From Sphingomonas kyeonggiensis (GTDB taxonomy: Bacteria; Pseudomonadota; Alphaproteobacteria; Sphingomonadales; Sphingomonadaceae), in the NCBI RefSeq assembly GCF_014204495.1, contig NZ_JACHLN010000002.1, forward strand, positions 1,364,001 to 1,428,000: a DNA stretch of 64,000 bases, read 5' to 3'. Shown in pieces: positions 9,066 to 17,908 of the stretch. The notes beneath the pieces are model-generated. The model worked only from the letters and a program-made list of their open reading frames with translations. It was not told where the DNA came from and made no database searches. Every line of letters starts with the position of its first letter. The first letter of the stretch is position 1. The position numbers were made by a program, and so were the translations under genes.

Positions 9066-10658
9066 ATGGGAGAGCTGGACGGAAACGCGCTCAAAGGCGC
9101 GGTCTGGGACAAATGGGCGGTGCTGCCGCCCACGCTGATGCGCGCCCACAGCATCGCCATCCAGCGCGGCTACCCCGTTTCCTTCATCGCCAGCGTCTTT
9201 GTCAGCATCACCCTGGCAGTGATGATCCACGCCAATGGCTTCATGGCCTGGCACATTGCGGCACTGGCGCTCCATCTCGCGATCAATGTCGCCGTGCTGG
9301 TCCGCTGGCGCGACGGCAAGCGCAGCGACTGGCGGGTAGACGATCCCGCCGCCACGCTCCGCGCCACGGTGATCGAGGCGGCTGCGGTCTCGCTCGGCTG
9401 GTTCCTGTTCCTCGCCACGATCGGCCTGGGCGCGACCAGCCAGGAGCTGATCGTCACCACCACCGCGCTTGCCGGCGTCGTCGCGATCGGCGCACTGCGC
9501 TATGCCCCGCTCCCGCCCGCCAGCCTCGCCTGGCTGGGCATCGCGGTGGTGATCTGCGCGCTCTACGCCATCTTCGCCAATATCCCGGCCGGCGTGTTCG
9601 TCTTCCTGGCGGTGTTCGTCGCCCTGCTCGCCCGCACCGTGATCGGCCAGGCGGCTCTTGTCAGCGAGCAGTTCGCCCAGGGCGAGGCACTGGCCCGCGC
9701 CGCCAGCGAGCGCGACCTGCTCCGCGCCACGGCGCAGCAGGAGGAACTGCAGCAAGTCGCCGCCGCCGCCGAGACCCGCCACCGCGCCCAGGTCGATGCC
9801 GAACGCGACCGCCGCGCCGAGATCGCCCGCATCGCGGATCGCTTCGAAAGCCAGTTCATCGCCGCGATCAGCGAGCTCGCCGCCGCCGCCGAGCAGACCC
9901 GTGTCTCGGCCGAAGGGCTCGTCGGCACCACCATGACGACCCGCGACGAGATCCGCGGCGTCGCCGGCCGCGCCGTCCGCGCCGACACCGGCGCCGCCAC
10001 GCTGTTCGAGGAATCGGCCAATCTCAGCCGTACCCTCGCCACCGTGGAAGCCAGCATTGCGGCGCAGAGCGAGACGACGGCGCACCTCCACGCCCTCTCC
10101 CGCTCCGCCGATGCGCGCTTCGGCACGCTCGCCGAGCATAGTGCCAGCGTCGGCAGCATTGCCGACATGATCGCCGAGATCGCGGCACGCACCAACCTGC
10201 TCGCCCTGAACGCCAGTATCGAGGCCGCCCGCGCCGGCGAAGCGGGTCGCGGCTTCGCGATCGTCGCGCAGGAGGTGAAGAGCCTCGCCGCCCAGACCGC
10301 CACCGCCACCGGCGACATCCGCGCCCAGCTCGAGCGCATGATCGGCGCGGTCCATGCGACCACCTCGATCGTCGGCGAGATGCGCGAAAGCTTCGATCGG
10401 ATCGGCGAGGTCGGCGATGCCGTCGGCCAGGCGATAGCCAACCAGGGCGACGTGATCCGTTCGATCCAGAGCTATGCCGGCACCGCAGCCGCGCTCACCG
10501 CCGATCTCCAGACCGGCGCCGCCAACGCCGAAGCCGCGACCGATGCCGCAGCCCGCACGACGGCGGAGATGGATGCCGCAACCGACGAGCTGGTCGGCCA
10601 GGCCCGCCGCCTGCTCGGCGAGATGCGCAGCTTCCTCGAGACGCTGAGGGCGGCCTAA
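9066..10658 (+). CDS. Methyl-accepting chemotaxis protein with N-terminal six-helix membrane domain
   Basis: A 530-residue receptor. Residues 30-200 hold about six hydrophobic helices with no sizeable periplasmic loop, so sensing is probably within the membrane or cytoplasmic. A coiled coil rich in Ala and Glu follows, then the MCP signalling domain with the highly conserved hairpin tip [20 protein letters not shown]. The tip would dock CheA/CheW. No cytochrome or PAS motif is visible. It converges with the MFS gene with a 4-bp overlap. No other chemotaxis gene is in the window. Confidence 0.9.
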   Translation: MGELDGNALKGAVWDKWAVLPPTLMRAHSIAIQRGYPVSFIASVFVSITLAVMIHANGFMAWHIAALALHLAINVAVLVRWRDGKRSDWRVDDPAATLRATVIEAAAVSLGWFLFLATIGLGATSQELIVTTTALAGVVAIGALRYAPLPPASLAWLGIAVVICALYAIFANIPAGVFVFLAVFVALLARTVIGQAALVSEQFAQGEALARAASERDLLRATAQQEELQQVAAAAETRHRAQVDAERDRRAEIARIADRFESQFIAAISELAAAAEQTRVSAEGLVGTTMTTRDEIRGVAGRAVRADTGAATLFEESANLSRTLATVEASIAAQSETTAHLHALSRSADARFGTLAEHSASVGSIADMIAEIAARTNLLALNASIEAARAGEAGRGFAIVAQEVKSLAAQTATATGDIRAQLERMIGAVHATTSIVGEMRESFDRIGEVGDAVGQAIANQGDVIRSIQSYAGTAAALTADLQTGAANAEAATDAAARTTAEMDAATDELVGQARRLLGEMRSFLETLRAA

Positions 10659-11938
10659 GCCAGCGCCAGTCCCGGCTGCGGCTTCTCCGCCCGCGCCGCC
10701 AGGATCGCCACCGCCGCAACGAGGCCGAACGCCCCCGCTACCAGGAAGGCCGGCGTATAGGTGCCCGTCCAGGCTCGCACCGCCCCCGCCCCGAACGCTG
10801 CTGTCGCCGCACCGATCTGGTGGCCGACCATCACCCAGCCGAACACGATCGGTGCATCCCGCTCGCCGAAATGGACATTGGCCAGCTTCACCGTCGGCGG
10901 CACCGTCGCTATCCAGTCGAGCCCGTAGAAGATCGCGAAGAGCAACAGGCTTGATGCGCTGAAATCAAGGAAGGGCAGCGCCAGCAGCGAGAGGCCGCGC
11001 AGCCCGTAATAGACGAACAGCAGCTTGCGCGGATCGTAGCGGTCGGTCAGCCAGCCCGAGGCGGTGGTGCCGAACAGATCGAAAAGACCCATCAGGCTGA
11101 GCAGCCCGGCGGCCTGAACCGGCGCGATGCCATGGTCACCGCAGAATGCGATCAGATGGGTGCCGACCAGCCCATTGGTGGTGAGCCCGCAGACGAAGAA
11201 GGTACCGAACAGCAGCCAGAAGGTCGTGCTCTTCGAAGCACGAAACAGCGCGGTGAAGGCGAGCCCCGGCGTCGCGGCCTGCTTCATCGGCGGCGGCGGC
11301 GCGCTGGCATCGGTCTCACCGAAGCGCCGCACGCCGACATCCTGCGGATGCTCGGGCATGAACAGCAGGACGAACGGGATCACCGCCGCCGCCGCGATCG
11401 ACACGGCAAGCGCGACCGGCCGCCACGCTCCGCCCTCGGCCAGCCAGGCGAGCAGCGGCAGGAAAACCAGCGCGCCGGTGGCGGTGCTCGCGGTCAGCAT
11501 GCCCATCACCAGACCCTGGCGCGTCGCGAACCAGCGATTGACCACCGCAGCGCCCAGCACGGAAGCGACGGCGCCGCTGCCCACCCCCGAAACCACGCCC
11601 CAGCTCAGCACATATTGCCAGGGTTCGGACATCCAGAGGCTGGCAAACGTCGCCACGGACATCAGCGCAAGACCGCCCAGCATGGTCCGCTTGATCCCGA
11701 CGCTGAGCATCAGCGCCGCGGCGAAGGGGCCGACCAGCCCGTAGAGGAAGATGCCAATAGCGGCGGCGGCGGAAATCGTCGCGCGGTCCCAGCCGAAATG
11801 CTGCTCCAGCGGCAACATCATCACCCCGGGTGCCGATCGCAGCCCGGCGGAGACAAGCAGCGCGACAAAGGTGATCGCCGCGACAATGCCGGCATAGCCG
11901 CGCGTGCCGAAGGGCATGCGGGAAAGCAGCGCGATCAT
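10655..11938 (-). CDS. Major facilitator superfamily transporter
   Basis: A 427-residue protein with about twelve membrane helices. The RTMLGG-type loop after helix 2 and the cytoplasmic central loop with [13 protein letters not shown] are typical of MFS members close to the oxalate/formate antiporter and monocarboxylate group. The substrate cannot be read from the sequence. The ATG overlaps the stop of the MarR gene by 4 bp (ATGA), so the two are coupled and the transporter is probably controlled by that regulator, for instance to export a toxic compound or import a carboxylate. Confidence 0.85.
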   Translation of the reverse strand: MIALLSRMPFGTRGYAGIVAAITFVALLVSAGLRSAPGVMMLPLEQHFGWDRATISAAAAIGIFLYGLVGPFAAALMLSVGIKRTMLGGLALMSVATFASLWMSEPWQYVLSWGVVSGVGSGAVASVLGAAVVNRWFATRQGLVMGMLTASTATGALVFLPLLAWLAEGGAWRPVALAVSIAAAAVIPFVLLFMPEHPQDVGVRRFGETDASAPPPPMKQAATPGLAFTALFRASKSTTFWLLFGTFFVCGLTTNGLVGTHLIAFCGDHGIAPVQAAGLLSLMGLFDLFGTTASGWLTDRYDPRKLLFVYYGLRGLSLLALPFLDFSASSLLLFAIFYGLDWIATVPPTVKLANVHFGERDAPIVFGWVMVGHQIGAATAAFGAGAVRAWTGTYTPAFLVAGAFGLVAAVAILAARAEKPQPGLALA

Positions 11939-12384
11939 GCCCGCCCTCCTGCACGCTCGACGCTCTGGGTGAAGCTTTCGAGCCCGGCCCGCAGCACCTT
12001 CCAGAGCGCTGCACCGGCCTCATCCTCCACGCGGTGCTGGATCGCGCTCCAGTCGGGCTCGGCGGCATGCATTGCCGCCCTGCCCTCGGAGGTGAGCGAG
12101 GCGCATTTGCTGCGGCCTTCCCCGGCGGCCGTCCGCACCCAGCCCCGCTTCTCCAGCGGGGTCAGCGCCCGGTAGAGCGAGCTGCGATCCATCTCGAGCT
12201 GCTCGGCCAGCCGACTGAGCGCCAGGGGTTCGCCCCGCGAGATATGCCGCAGGATGGCGAACTGGCCGATGGACATGCCATGACTGGCCAGCGCCTCGTC
12301 ATAGACACGGCCGATGACGCGGGAGGCCTTGCGCAGCAGCGTGCAGGCACAGGCCGAGGGCAACGAATCTTGATGCATACACAT
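11935..12384 (-). CDS. MarR-family transcriptional regulator
   Basis: A 149-residue winged-helix regulator. The recognition region LALSRLAEQLEMDRSSLYRALTPLEKRGWV (about residues 54-83) and the following wing are typical. N-terminal CMHQDSLPSACACTLLRKA gives three to four Cys, which suggests possible thiol or oxidant sensing, although this is inference. The start is the ATG at 12382-12384 or a second one at 12376-12378. A perfect palindrome covers both start codons, and a second one lies 30 bp upstream, so autorepression is likely. The MFS gene is translationally coupled downstream. Confidence 0.9.
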   Translation of the reverse strand: MCMHQDSLPSACACTLLRKASRVIGRVYDEALASHGMSIGQFAILRHISRGEPLALSRLAEQLEMDRSSLYRALTPLEKRGWVRTAAGEGRSKCASLTSEGRAAMHAAEPDWSAIQHRVEDEAGAALWKVLRAGLESFTQSVERAGGRA

Positions 12385-12454
12385 CGTGTATATGCATCAA
12401 TCAACTTTCACAACGCTGCATATGCATCATGCGTACACATCATGCATATGCAGC
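12370..12454 (-). promoter_or_regulatory. Palindromic operator array before the marR-MFS operon
   Basis: There are two perfect inverted repeats. The first has arms TTGATGCATA (12370-12379) and TATGCATCAA (12391-12400) and covers the marR start. The second has arms GCTGCATATGCAT (12415-12427) and ATGCATATGCAGC (12442-12454). Each arm of the second contains the 10-bp palindrome TGCATATGCA. All four half-sites share ATGCAT. The array fills the space between the marR start and the stop of the S9 peptidase gene. MarR dimers usually bind such 15-25 bp palindromes, so this is the probable autoregulatory operator. Confidence 0.75.
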
Positions 12455-12458
12455 AATC

Positions 12459-14423
12459 TCAGATCGGGTTGTATTTCGCCAGGAACGCCTCGAGCGCCTT
12501 CAGGAACTGCAATCGGTCCGCTTCACGGGTGAAGTGGTGGTCGCCCTCCGGCTGTTCGATATAGGTTACATTCTTCCCGGCCTCTTTCAAGCGCTTGGCC
12601 ATCAGCCGCGATTGCGAGACGGGTACTCTTTTATCCTCCTTGCCATGCACGATCAGGATCGGCGTGGAGAATTGCTCGGGGAAGTTGAGCGGTGAAACGC
12701 CCTTGAGATCCCCCACCTGCTGCCGCAGCCAGTCCTGCCGGGCACCAGAGCCCAGGAAATTGCCGTTGAAGCGCAGCATGCGGTTCAGGTCCGAGACGCC
12801 GGCATAGGATACCGCACACCGATAGCGCGAACCGTCCCGCTGCGCCGCACGCATGGCCGCATAGCCGCCATAGGAAGCGCCGACCATGCAGACCCGCTTG
12901 GGATCGGCGATGCCCTGCGCCGCGAGCGCGGTCACCGCGTCGTCCAGATCGTCCTGCATCGCCAGGCCCCATTGCCCCTGGCCCTTGCGGGTGAACTTGG
13001 TGCCATAACCCGAGGAACCGCGATAATTGGGCTGGATCACCACATAGCCGCGATCCGCCATGAACTGGGCCCACCAGTCCCATTCCTCGGTATCGCGGGC
13101 ATAAGGGCCACCGTGCGGCATGACGATCAGCGGCGCGTTGTGCGGATCGCCCACCGGCAGCGTCAGCACCGCCGGGATCTCCAGCCCGTCCCGCGCCTTG
13201 TAGCGGATCGTCTTCACGCGATGGAGCAGCCGCATGCCGATCGTGTTGTTGACGCTCCCGATCGACGTCATCGAGCCGTCCGCCGCGCGATACAGGAAAT
13301 AGCCGCCCGGCGCCGAGGCCGAGCCGGCCCGGACGACCACGACGCTCCGATCGCGATTCATCGAGACGATCTCGGGCGAGCCGCCCTTGATCATCCCGTC
13401 GAGCTTCGCCTGCAGCGCGACCATCGAGGGATCGGTCCACACCATGCCCGGCTTGTCGCGCGTCACGTCGATGCCGAGATAGCCGAAGCCGGTGCCATCG
13501 ATCCGGATGCCGTCGATGTCATAGCCCTTCGAGGCGAACAGCTGCTTGCCGCGCTCCAGCTTGGTCAGGTCATATTCGTATAGCGACGAGAACCCGTCCG
13601 CATCGTCGCCGATGATCAGCGCCTTTGTCGGATCGCTGAGGAACAAGGTCGGCATCTCGATCGAATCATGGATCGAAGTAGCCTTGTCGATCACCTTGAA
13701 ATTCTCGCCGCGCTGCTGGCGATAATAGAGCCGGCGCTTGCGGCCGTCGTCGGAGAGGCCATAGCCCATGCGGACCACGCCATTGCCATCGGCGTACCAG
13801 TCCCACACCCCGGCCATGCCGGGCTGGACGCGCCGGGCCCGGCCATTGGTGACGTCGATCTCGTCAACCCGCGGCCAGAAGTCCGGCTGGCTGCCATAGA
13901 TCGAGTTCTGCGAGCCGAGCAGGATGCGCGGCGTGCCGTCGCGCGCTACCCAGATCAGGTCCGACGCATTCTGGCCGGCCGTTTCCTTGTTGAGCTTCAC
14001 CAGCTTGGTGCCGTCGGCACGCACGCCATAGGCGCGGGTGAGGTACCATTCCTCGTCCTCGACCGGCACGGTCTGGCCGATGCCAACGACGAGCCACTCG
14101 TCGTTCACCCATTTCCACCAGTTGAGATCGGTATCCCCCAGCGCAATGATCGCCGGCTTGCCGCCTTCGACCGAGAAGACGCCGAAATACTGGACGCCGT
14201 TCACCGCGATGCGGGCCGCCACCTTGTCGCCCTTGGGCGAAAGCACGGGCGCCTCGACCGCAGGCAGCTCGGCGAAAACCTCGGTATCGTAGCGAACAAC
14301 GCGGGGCGGTGAAGCCGTGGCCGGTGCGGCGGCGGACGCCGTCTGCGCGGAAGCACCTTCGGAAACGCCGATACCGAGAACGAACGCCGCCAATGCGGAC
14401 GACACGAGCAGACAGCTACGCAT
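12459..14423 (-). CDS. Secreted S9-family prolyl oligopeptidase-like serine peptidase
   Basis: A 654-residue protein with a signal peptide (cleavage probably after GASAQ, near residue 27). A beta-propeller region spans about 45-400 and an alpha/beta hydrolase domain spans about 410-650. The nucleophile motif GASYGG puts Ser at 517; Asp597 (HGKEDKRV) and His629 or His630 (GDHHF) complete the triad. The oxyanion region MPHGGP is at 435-440. The family cleaves short peptides after Pro or Ala, and the enzyme should act in the periplasm. It ends only 5 bp before the marR operator array, in the same direction as marR. Confidence 0.9.
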   Translation of the reverse strand: MRSCLLVSSALAAFVLGIGVSEGASAQTASAAAPATASPPRVVRYDTEVFAELPAVEAPVLSPKGDKVAARIAVNGVQYFGVFSVEGGKPAIIALGDTDLNWWKWVNDEWLVVGIGQTVPVEDEEWYLTRAYGVRADGTKLVKLNKETAGQNASDLIWVARDGTPRILLGSQNSIYGSQPDFWPRVDEIDVTNGRARRVQPGMAGVWDWYADGNGVVRMGYGLSDDGRKRRLYYRQQRGENFKVIDKATSIHDSIEMPTLFLSDPTKALIIGDDADGFSSLYEYDLTKLERGKQLFASKGYDIDGIRIDGTGFGYLGIDVTRDKPGMVWTDPSMVALQAKLDGMIKGGSPEIVSMNRDRSVVVVRAGSASAPGGYFLYRAADGSMTSIGSVNNTIGMRLLHRVKTIRYKARDGLEIPAVLTLPVGDPHNAPLIVMPHGGPYARDTEEWDWWAQFMADRGYVVIQPNYRGSSGYGTKFTRKGQGQWGLAMQDDLDDAVTALAAQGIADPKRVCMVGASYGGYAAMRAAQRDGSRYRCAVSYAGVSDLNRMLRFNGNFLGSGARQDWLRQQVGDLKGVSPLNFPEQFSTPILIVHGKEDKRVPVSQSRLMAKRLKEAGKNVTYIEQPEGDHHFTREADRLQFLKALEAFLAKYNPI

Positions 14424-14550
14424 GAATCCCCCCTAATCCCCGCAAATCATTCGAAGGATTTCGTTACATTGGCAAGACAGCGATGACACCGTTTCGACTG
14501 GTCCGCGCCCGACGATTGCCCCCGGCGCACCTGCCCGCTATCCCGGCCGC

Positions 14551-15213
14551 ATGAAGCTCTATATCGGCAACAAGGCCTATTCCTCCTGGTCGCTGCGCGG
14601 CTGGCTCGCCTGCAAGCAAGCGGGCCTCCCCTTCGAGGAGGTGGTAGTGCCGCTGTACGACGACGCCTGGGAGAAGCGCCGCGAGGGCGACGAGTTCGCT
14701 CCATCCTCGGGCAAGGTGCCGATCCTGTGGGACGGCGACGCCGTGGTGTGGGACAGCCTGGCGATCGTCGAGTATCTCAACGACAAGACCGGCAACACGA
14801 TGTTCTGGCCGACCGAGCCCGCGGCGCGCGCCATGGCCCGCTCGATGGCGGCCGAGATGCATTCCAGCTTCGCGGCGCTGCGCCGCAAGCACAGCATGAA
14901 CATCCGCCAGGTCTATCCGCCCAAGACCCCCGACGCCGACGTGATCCAGGATATCGGCCGGATCATGGAGCTCTGGGCCCAGGCCCGCGCCCGTTTCGGC
15001 GGTGAAGGCCAGTTCCTGTTCGGCGAGTTCGGCGCGGCGGACATCATGTTCGCGCCCGTCGTGACCCGGCTGGTCACCTATTCGCTCCCGGTCGCCCGCT
15101 TCGCCCCGGCCTATATGAACGCGGTGCTCCAGCATCCCTTCATGCAGGACTGGATCGCCGGCGCGCAGGAGGAAGAGTGGGTGATCCAGCAATTCGAAGC
15201 CGATCCGGTCTGA
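14551..15213 (+). CDS. Glutathione S-transferase family protein
   Basis: A 220-residue protein with an N-terminal thioredoxin-like domain (MKLYIGNKAYSSWSLRGWL, then GKVPILWDGDAVVWDSLAI with the conserved cis-Pro and the Glu/Asp-Ser glutathione-binding pair) and an all-alpha C-terminal domain. The SSWS stretch near residues 10-13 is where zeta- and beta-like GSTs place the catalytic Ser. The physiological substrate is unknown. The preceding 127-bp gap to the divergent S9 peptidase gene shows no clear promoter to my eye. Confidence 0.9.
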   Translation: MKLYIGNKAYSSWSLRGWLACKQAGLPFEEVVVPLYDDAWEKRREGDEFAPSSGKVPILWDGDAVVWDSLAIVEYLNDKTGNTMFWPTEPAARAMARSMAAEMHSSFAALRRKHSMNIRQVYPPKTPDADVIQDIGRIMELWAQARARFGGEGQFLFGEFGAADIMFAPVVTRLVTYSLPVARFAPAYMNAVLQHPFMQDWIAGAQEEEWVIQQFEADPV

Positions 15214-15300
15214 TCCTCTCTTGCGCAGCGCCCTCGCTGCGCGCAGGCTTCCCCAACAAATTTCCACCGGGTCGCAGGGATCAACCGGGGGGAATAATCC

Positions 15301-15915
15301 ATGTTCGATGTGAAGAAGCTGCAGGAGCGGCTGGGCGTGACCGCCGATGGTGCGCTCGGACGTGGCACGCTTGCGGCGCTGTTCGCCAAGGCCGGTGCAC
15401 CGGCGAAGATCGCGCCCGAGCTGGGGCTCGCCGCGAATGTCCATTTCCGCACCTATGGCCTGGTCGAGAACGGCCTGCGCCTGGCCCATTTCATGGCGCA
15501 GTGCGCGCATGAGAGCGGCGGCTTCCTGTACAATCGCGAGATCTGGGGCCCGACGGCCGCCCAGAAGAAGTACGAGATGAACACGGCGCTGGGCAACGAT
15601 CAGCCGGGTGACGGCCTGCGCTATCTCGGCCGCGGCCCCGGCCAGCTCACCGGCCGCGCCAATTATCGCCTCTATGGCCGCAAGCTGGGCATCGACCTGG
15701 AGAGCAATCCCGAGCTGCTGGAGGTCTGGTCGCTCGGCCTGCTCGCCTTCTGCGCCTATTGGGACAATTGCAGCCTCAACGAATGGGCTGACAAGGATAA
15801 CCTCAAGGCCGTCTCCAACGGCATCAACCGCGGAAACCCGACCTCCACCAAGGATCCAAACGGCTGGGAAGACCGCAAGAGCCGCTATGCCAAGATGAAG
15901 GCGCTGATCCTCTAG
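15301..15915 (+). CDS. GH19 (chitinase/lysozyme-like) protein with N-terminal peptidoglycan-binding-like repeat
   Basis: A 204-residue protein. Residues 1-33 (KLQERLGVTADGALGRGTLAAL) resemble a short peptidoglycan-binding repeat, and residues 45-204 a GH19 domain: AHESGGF holds the expected catalytic Glu, followed by YLGRGPGQLTGRANY. No signal peptide is visible, so export needs another route; this is the architecture of phage endolysins and gene-transfer-agent lysins. It could cut either peptidoglycan or chitin. A strong purine-rich site (ACCGGGGGGAAT) precedes the ATG. No holin or phage gene lies next to it. It converges with the cupin gene, overlapping by 4 bp. Confidence 0.8.
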   Translation: MFDVKKLQERLGVTADGALGRGTLAALFAKAGAPAKIAPELGLAANVHFRTYGLVENGLRLAHFMAQCAHESGGFLYNREIWGPTAAQKKYEMNTALGNDQPGDGLRYLGRGPGQLTGRANYRLYGRKLGIDLESNPELLEVWSLGLLAFCAYWDNCSLNEWADKDNLKAVSNGINRGNPTSTKDPNGWEDRKSRYAKMKALIL

Positions 15916-16358
15916 AAGGAGGAGCCATCCTTTCGCTGGAACCCTTGCCCGGCAGGCAAATGCATGTCGATGTCGGGATAGTGGCAGTCGCTCGCCGATG
16001 GCCTGCCCACCGCGACATAGATGCAAGGTGCGTCGCCGCGGTTCTGCAGGACGTGGCCATTGCCGTCGCCCTTGGCGAAGGCCGCGATATCACCGGGCAG
16101 CATCCGCGTCTCGCCGGCATCGTCGACCAGGACCGCTTCGCCGGCGAGCATCACGACGAACTCGTCCTCGCCCTCGTGCCAGTGCCGCTGGGCAGACCAG
16201 GCACCCGGCTCCAGCGTGACATGACTGAACCCGAAATCGCTGATCCCGCTGGCAGGCGCCAGCCGGCGATACCAGCGCCCCTGCACCGGCCCGGCAAATT
16301 CGGCCGGATAGCCTGTCGCATTGGTCTGCGGGATTGTATCGAGATCGAGCTTGGGCAA
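15912..16358 (-). CDS. Cupin-domain protein
   Basis: A 148-residue single-domain cupin. Motif 1 reads RHWHEGEDEFVVMLAGEAVLV (His residues and Glu as metal ligands) and motif 2 follows in GDIAAFAKGDGNGHVLQN. Starts at GTG codons upstream are possible, but a TTG at 16356-16358 has GGAGG five bases before it and gives the family N-terminus (M)PKLDLDTIPQTN, so I used it. The function is unknown; related proteins are metal-binding sugar- or small-molecule-sensing proteins. The start lies only 14 bp from the divergent dapE start. Confidence 0.85.
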   Translation of the reverse strand: MPKLDLDTIPQTNATGYPAEFAGPVQGRWYRRLAPASGISDFGFSHVTLEPGAWSAQRHWHEGEDEFVVMLAGEAVLVDDAGETRMLPGDIAAFAKGDGNGHVLQNRGDAPCIYVAVGRPSASDCHYPDIDMHLPAGQGFQRKDGSSF

Positions 16359-16372
16359 TGTCGCCTCCACCA

Positions 16373-17503
16373 ATGCCGGAGACCATCTTGCCCGACGCAA
16401 TCGAACTGACCAAGGCCCTGATCGCAGCCGAGAGCGTTACCCCCGCGCGGGGCAGCGTGTTCGATGTGCTGGAGGCAGCCCTCCTCCCCCTCGGCTTCAA
16501 GGTCGAGCGCTTCATCGAGGGCGAGGCGCCGGACGGGCCGGTGGAGAACCTGCTCGCGGTGCGCGGCACCAGCGGTCGCCACTTCGCCTTTGCCGGCCAT
16601 CTCGACGTGGTGCCGCCGGGCCAGGGCTGGACCAGCGGCGCCTTCGAGCCCGAAATCCGTGGCGACTTGCTTTACGGCCGCGGCGCGGTGGACATGAAGG
16701 GCGCGATCGCCGCTTTCGTCGCCGCTGCGGCGCAAGTCGAAAGCGGCGTGACCACGCTGATCATCACCGGCGACGAGGAAGGCCCCGCGACCTTCGGCAC
16801 GCCGCGCCTGATCGAGCGGATGGCCGAGCGCGGCCTGTTGCCCGACCTCTGCCTGGTCGGCGAGCCGACCTCGCAGCACCGCCTCGGCGACATGATCAAG
16901 ATCGGCCGCCGAGGCTCAACGGTGATCGACATCATCGTGCCGGGCCGGCAGGGACACGTCGCCTACCCACACCTCGCCGACAACCCGGTCCCGCGGCTCG
17001 TCCGCGCGCTGGCCGAGATTGACGCGATCGTGCTGGACGAGGGCAATGCCTGGTTCCAGCCCTCGAACATCGAGATCATCGACCTGACCGTGGGCAATCC
17101 CGCCACCAACGTCATTCCCGGCGAAGCGAAGGCGCGGGTCAGCATCCGCTTCAACGACCAGCAATATGGCCCCGACCTGATCGCGCGGATCGAGGAGATC
17201 GTGCAGCGCCACGCCCCCCTGGGCATCGTCAAGGGCCGCGTCTATGGCGAGGCCTTCCTCACCGAGCCGGGCGAGCTCTCCACGCTGGTCGCCGGCGCGA
17301 TCGAGGCGAAGCTGGGAGTGGTCCCGGAGCTTTCGACCACCGGCGGCACTTCCGACGCGCGCTTCCTGTCGAAGCTCTGCCCAGTGGTGGAGTTCGGCCT
17401 GCTCAATGCGACGATGCACAAGCTCGACGAAGCCGTGGCGCTGCCCGACCTGGAGGCGCTGACCGAGGTCTATGCGGAGATATTGAAGCGGGCGTTCGCC
17501 TAG
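16373..17503 (+). CDS. dapE: Succinyl-diaminopimelate desuccinylase
   Basis: A 376-residue M20 peptidase-family enzyme with the DapE metal-site motifs FAGHLDVVPPG, RGAVDMKG and TGDEEGPA in the usual order. A dimerisation (lid) domain lies at about residues 180-290. It removes succinate from N-succinyl-LL-DAP in lysine and peptidoglycan precursor synthesis. The chosen start is the ATG at 16373 (MPETILPDAIEL); an in-frame ATG at 16358 is the alternative. Its promoter must lie inside the divergent cupin gene, since the starts are only 14 bp apart. Confidence 0.95.
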   Translation: MPETILPDAIELTKALIAAESVTPARGSVFDVLEAALLPLGFKVERFIEGEAPDGPVENLLAVRGTSGRHFAFAGHLDVVPPGQGWTSGAFEPEIRGDLLYGRGAVDMKGAIAAFVAAAAQVESGVTTLIITGDEEGPATFGTPRLIERMAERGLLPDLCLVGEPTSQHRLGDMIKIGRRGSTVIDIIVPGRQGHVAYPHLADNPVPRLVRALAEIDAIVLDEGNAWFQPSNIEIIDLTVGNPATNVIPGEAKARVSIRFNDQQYGPDLIARIEEIVQRHAPLGIVKGRVYGEAFLTEPGELSTLVAGAIEAKLGVVPELSTTGGTSDARFLSKLCPVVEFGLLNATMHKLDEAVALPDLEALTEVYAEILKRAFA

Positions 17504-17526
17504 GCGCGGCGATCCGGCGCGGACCT

Positions 17527-17739
17527 CCTACACCGCTTCCGCGCCGAATCGCGAAAGTACACAAAAGTACAGGCCAAGAGCGGGTTTTGCGGCACCTGAA
17601 ATTGACACAGTTGCCGCAAACCGAACGCATCTCGCAACAATGTTGCGAGCGCGTGATCCTATTTTCCCAACAGTCTCAAGAAGCGGCCGGTGCAAGCCCG
17701 GCCGCGCGAGGCCAGCATGCGAAATCCTACATTGCAAGC
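17527..17739 (-). repeat. Dispersed intergenic element, copy 2 (reverse complement of 7622-7832)
   Basis: On the minus strand this 213-bp copy runs from GCTTGCAATGTAGGAT to GTGTAGG with the same four blocks as copy 1. The central block is here a perfect palindrome, CTCGCAACA-A-TGTTGCGAG, at 17632-17650; copy 1 keeps only the right half. The 3' block carries a direct repeat GTACTTTTGTGTACTTT. It sits about 20 bp downstream of dapE. No reading frame is kept between the copies. Confidence 0.75.
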
Positions 17740-17778
17740 GGTATGGAGCTGTCGGGAAGCAAGGCCTTTTAGCTCCCC

Positions 17779-17864
17779 GGCGAAGGCCGGGGTCCAGGCT
17801 CGGCGACCTGTCGATGGCGAGGGAGCCTCTCGACCGACATTGCAACTGGGCCCCGGCCTTCGCC
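17779..17864. repeat. REP-like inverted repeat (variant copy)
   Basis: Arms GGCGAAGGCCGGGGTCCAG (17779-17797) and CTGGGCCCCGGCCTTCGCC (17846-17864) pair with one mismatch around a 48-bp loop. It is a variant of the family at 22925, 24622, 30764, 31667 and 37963. Together with copy 2 of the 211-bp element it fills most of the 405-bp gap between dapE and the GGDEF/EAL gene; I see nothing else in that gap. Confidence 0.7.
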
Positions 17865-17908
17865 AGGGAACAGCTGGGTCTCGTTCCGAATATCGATAGC
17901 CCGGGGAT

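Noticed and set aside
15301..17739. Prophage or gene-transfer-agent island around the GH19 gene
   Set aside because: Neighbouring genes are GST, cupin and dapE, all cellular; no capsid, terminase, tail or holin gene is present.
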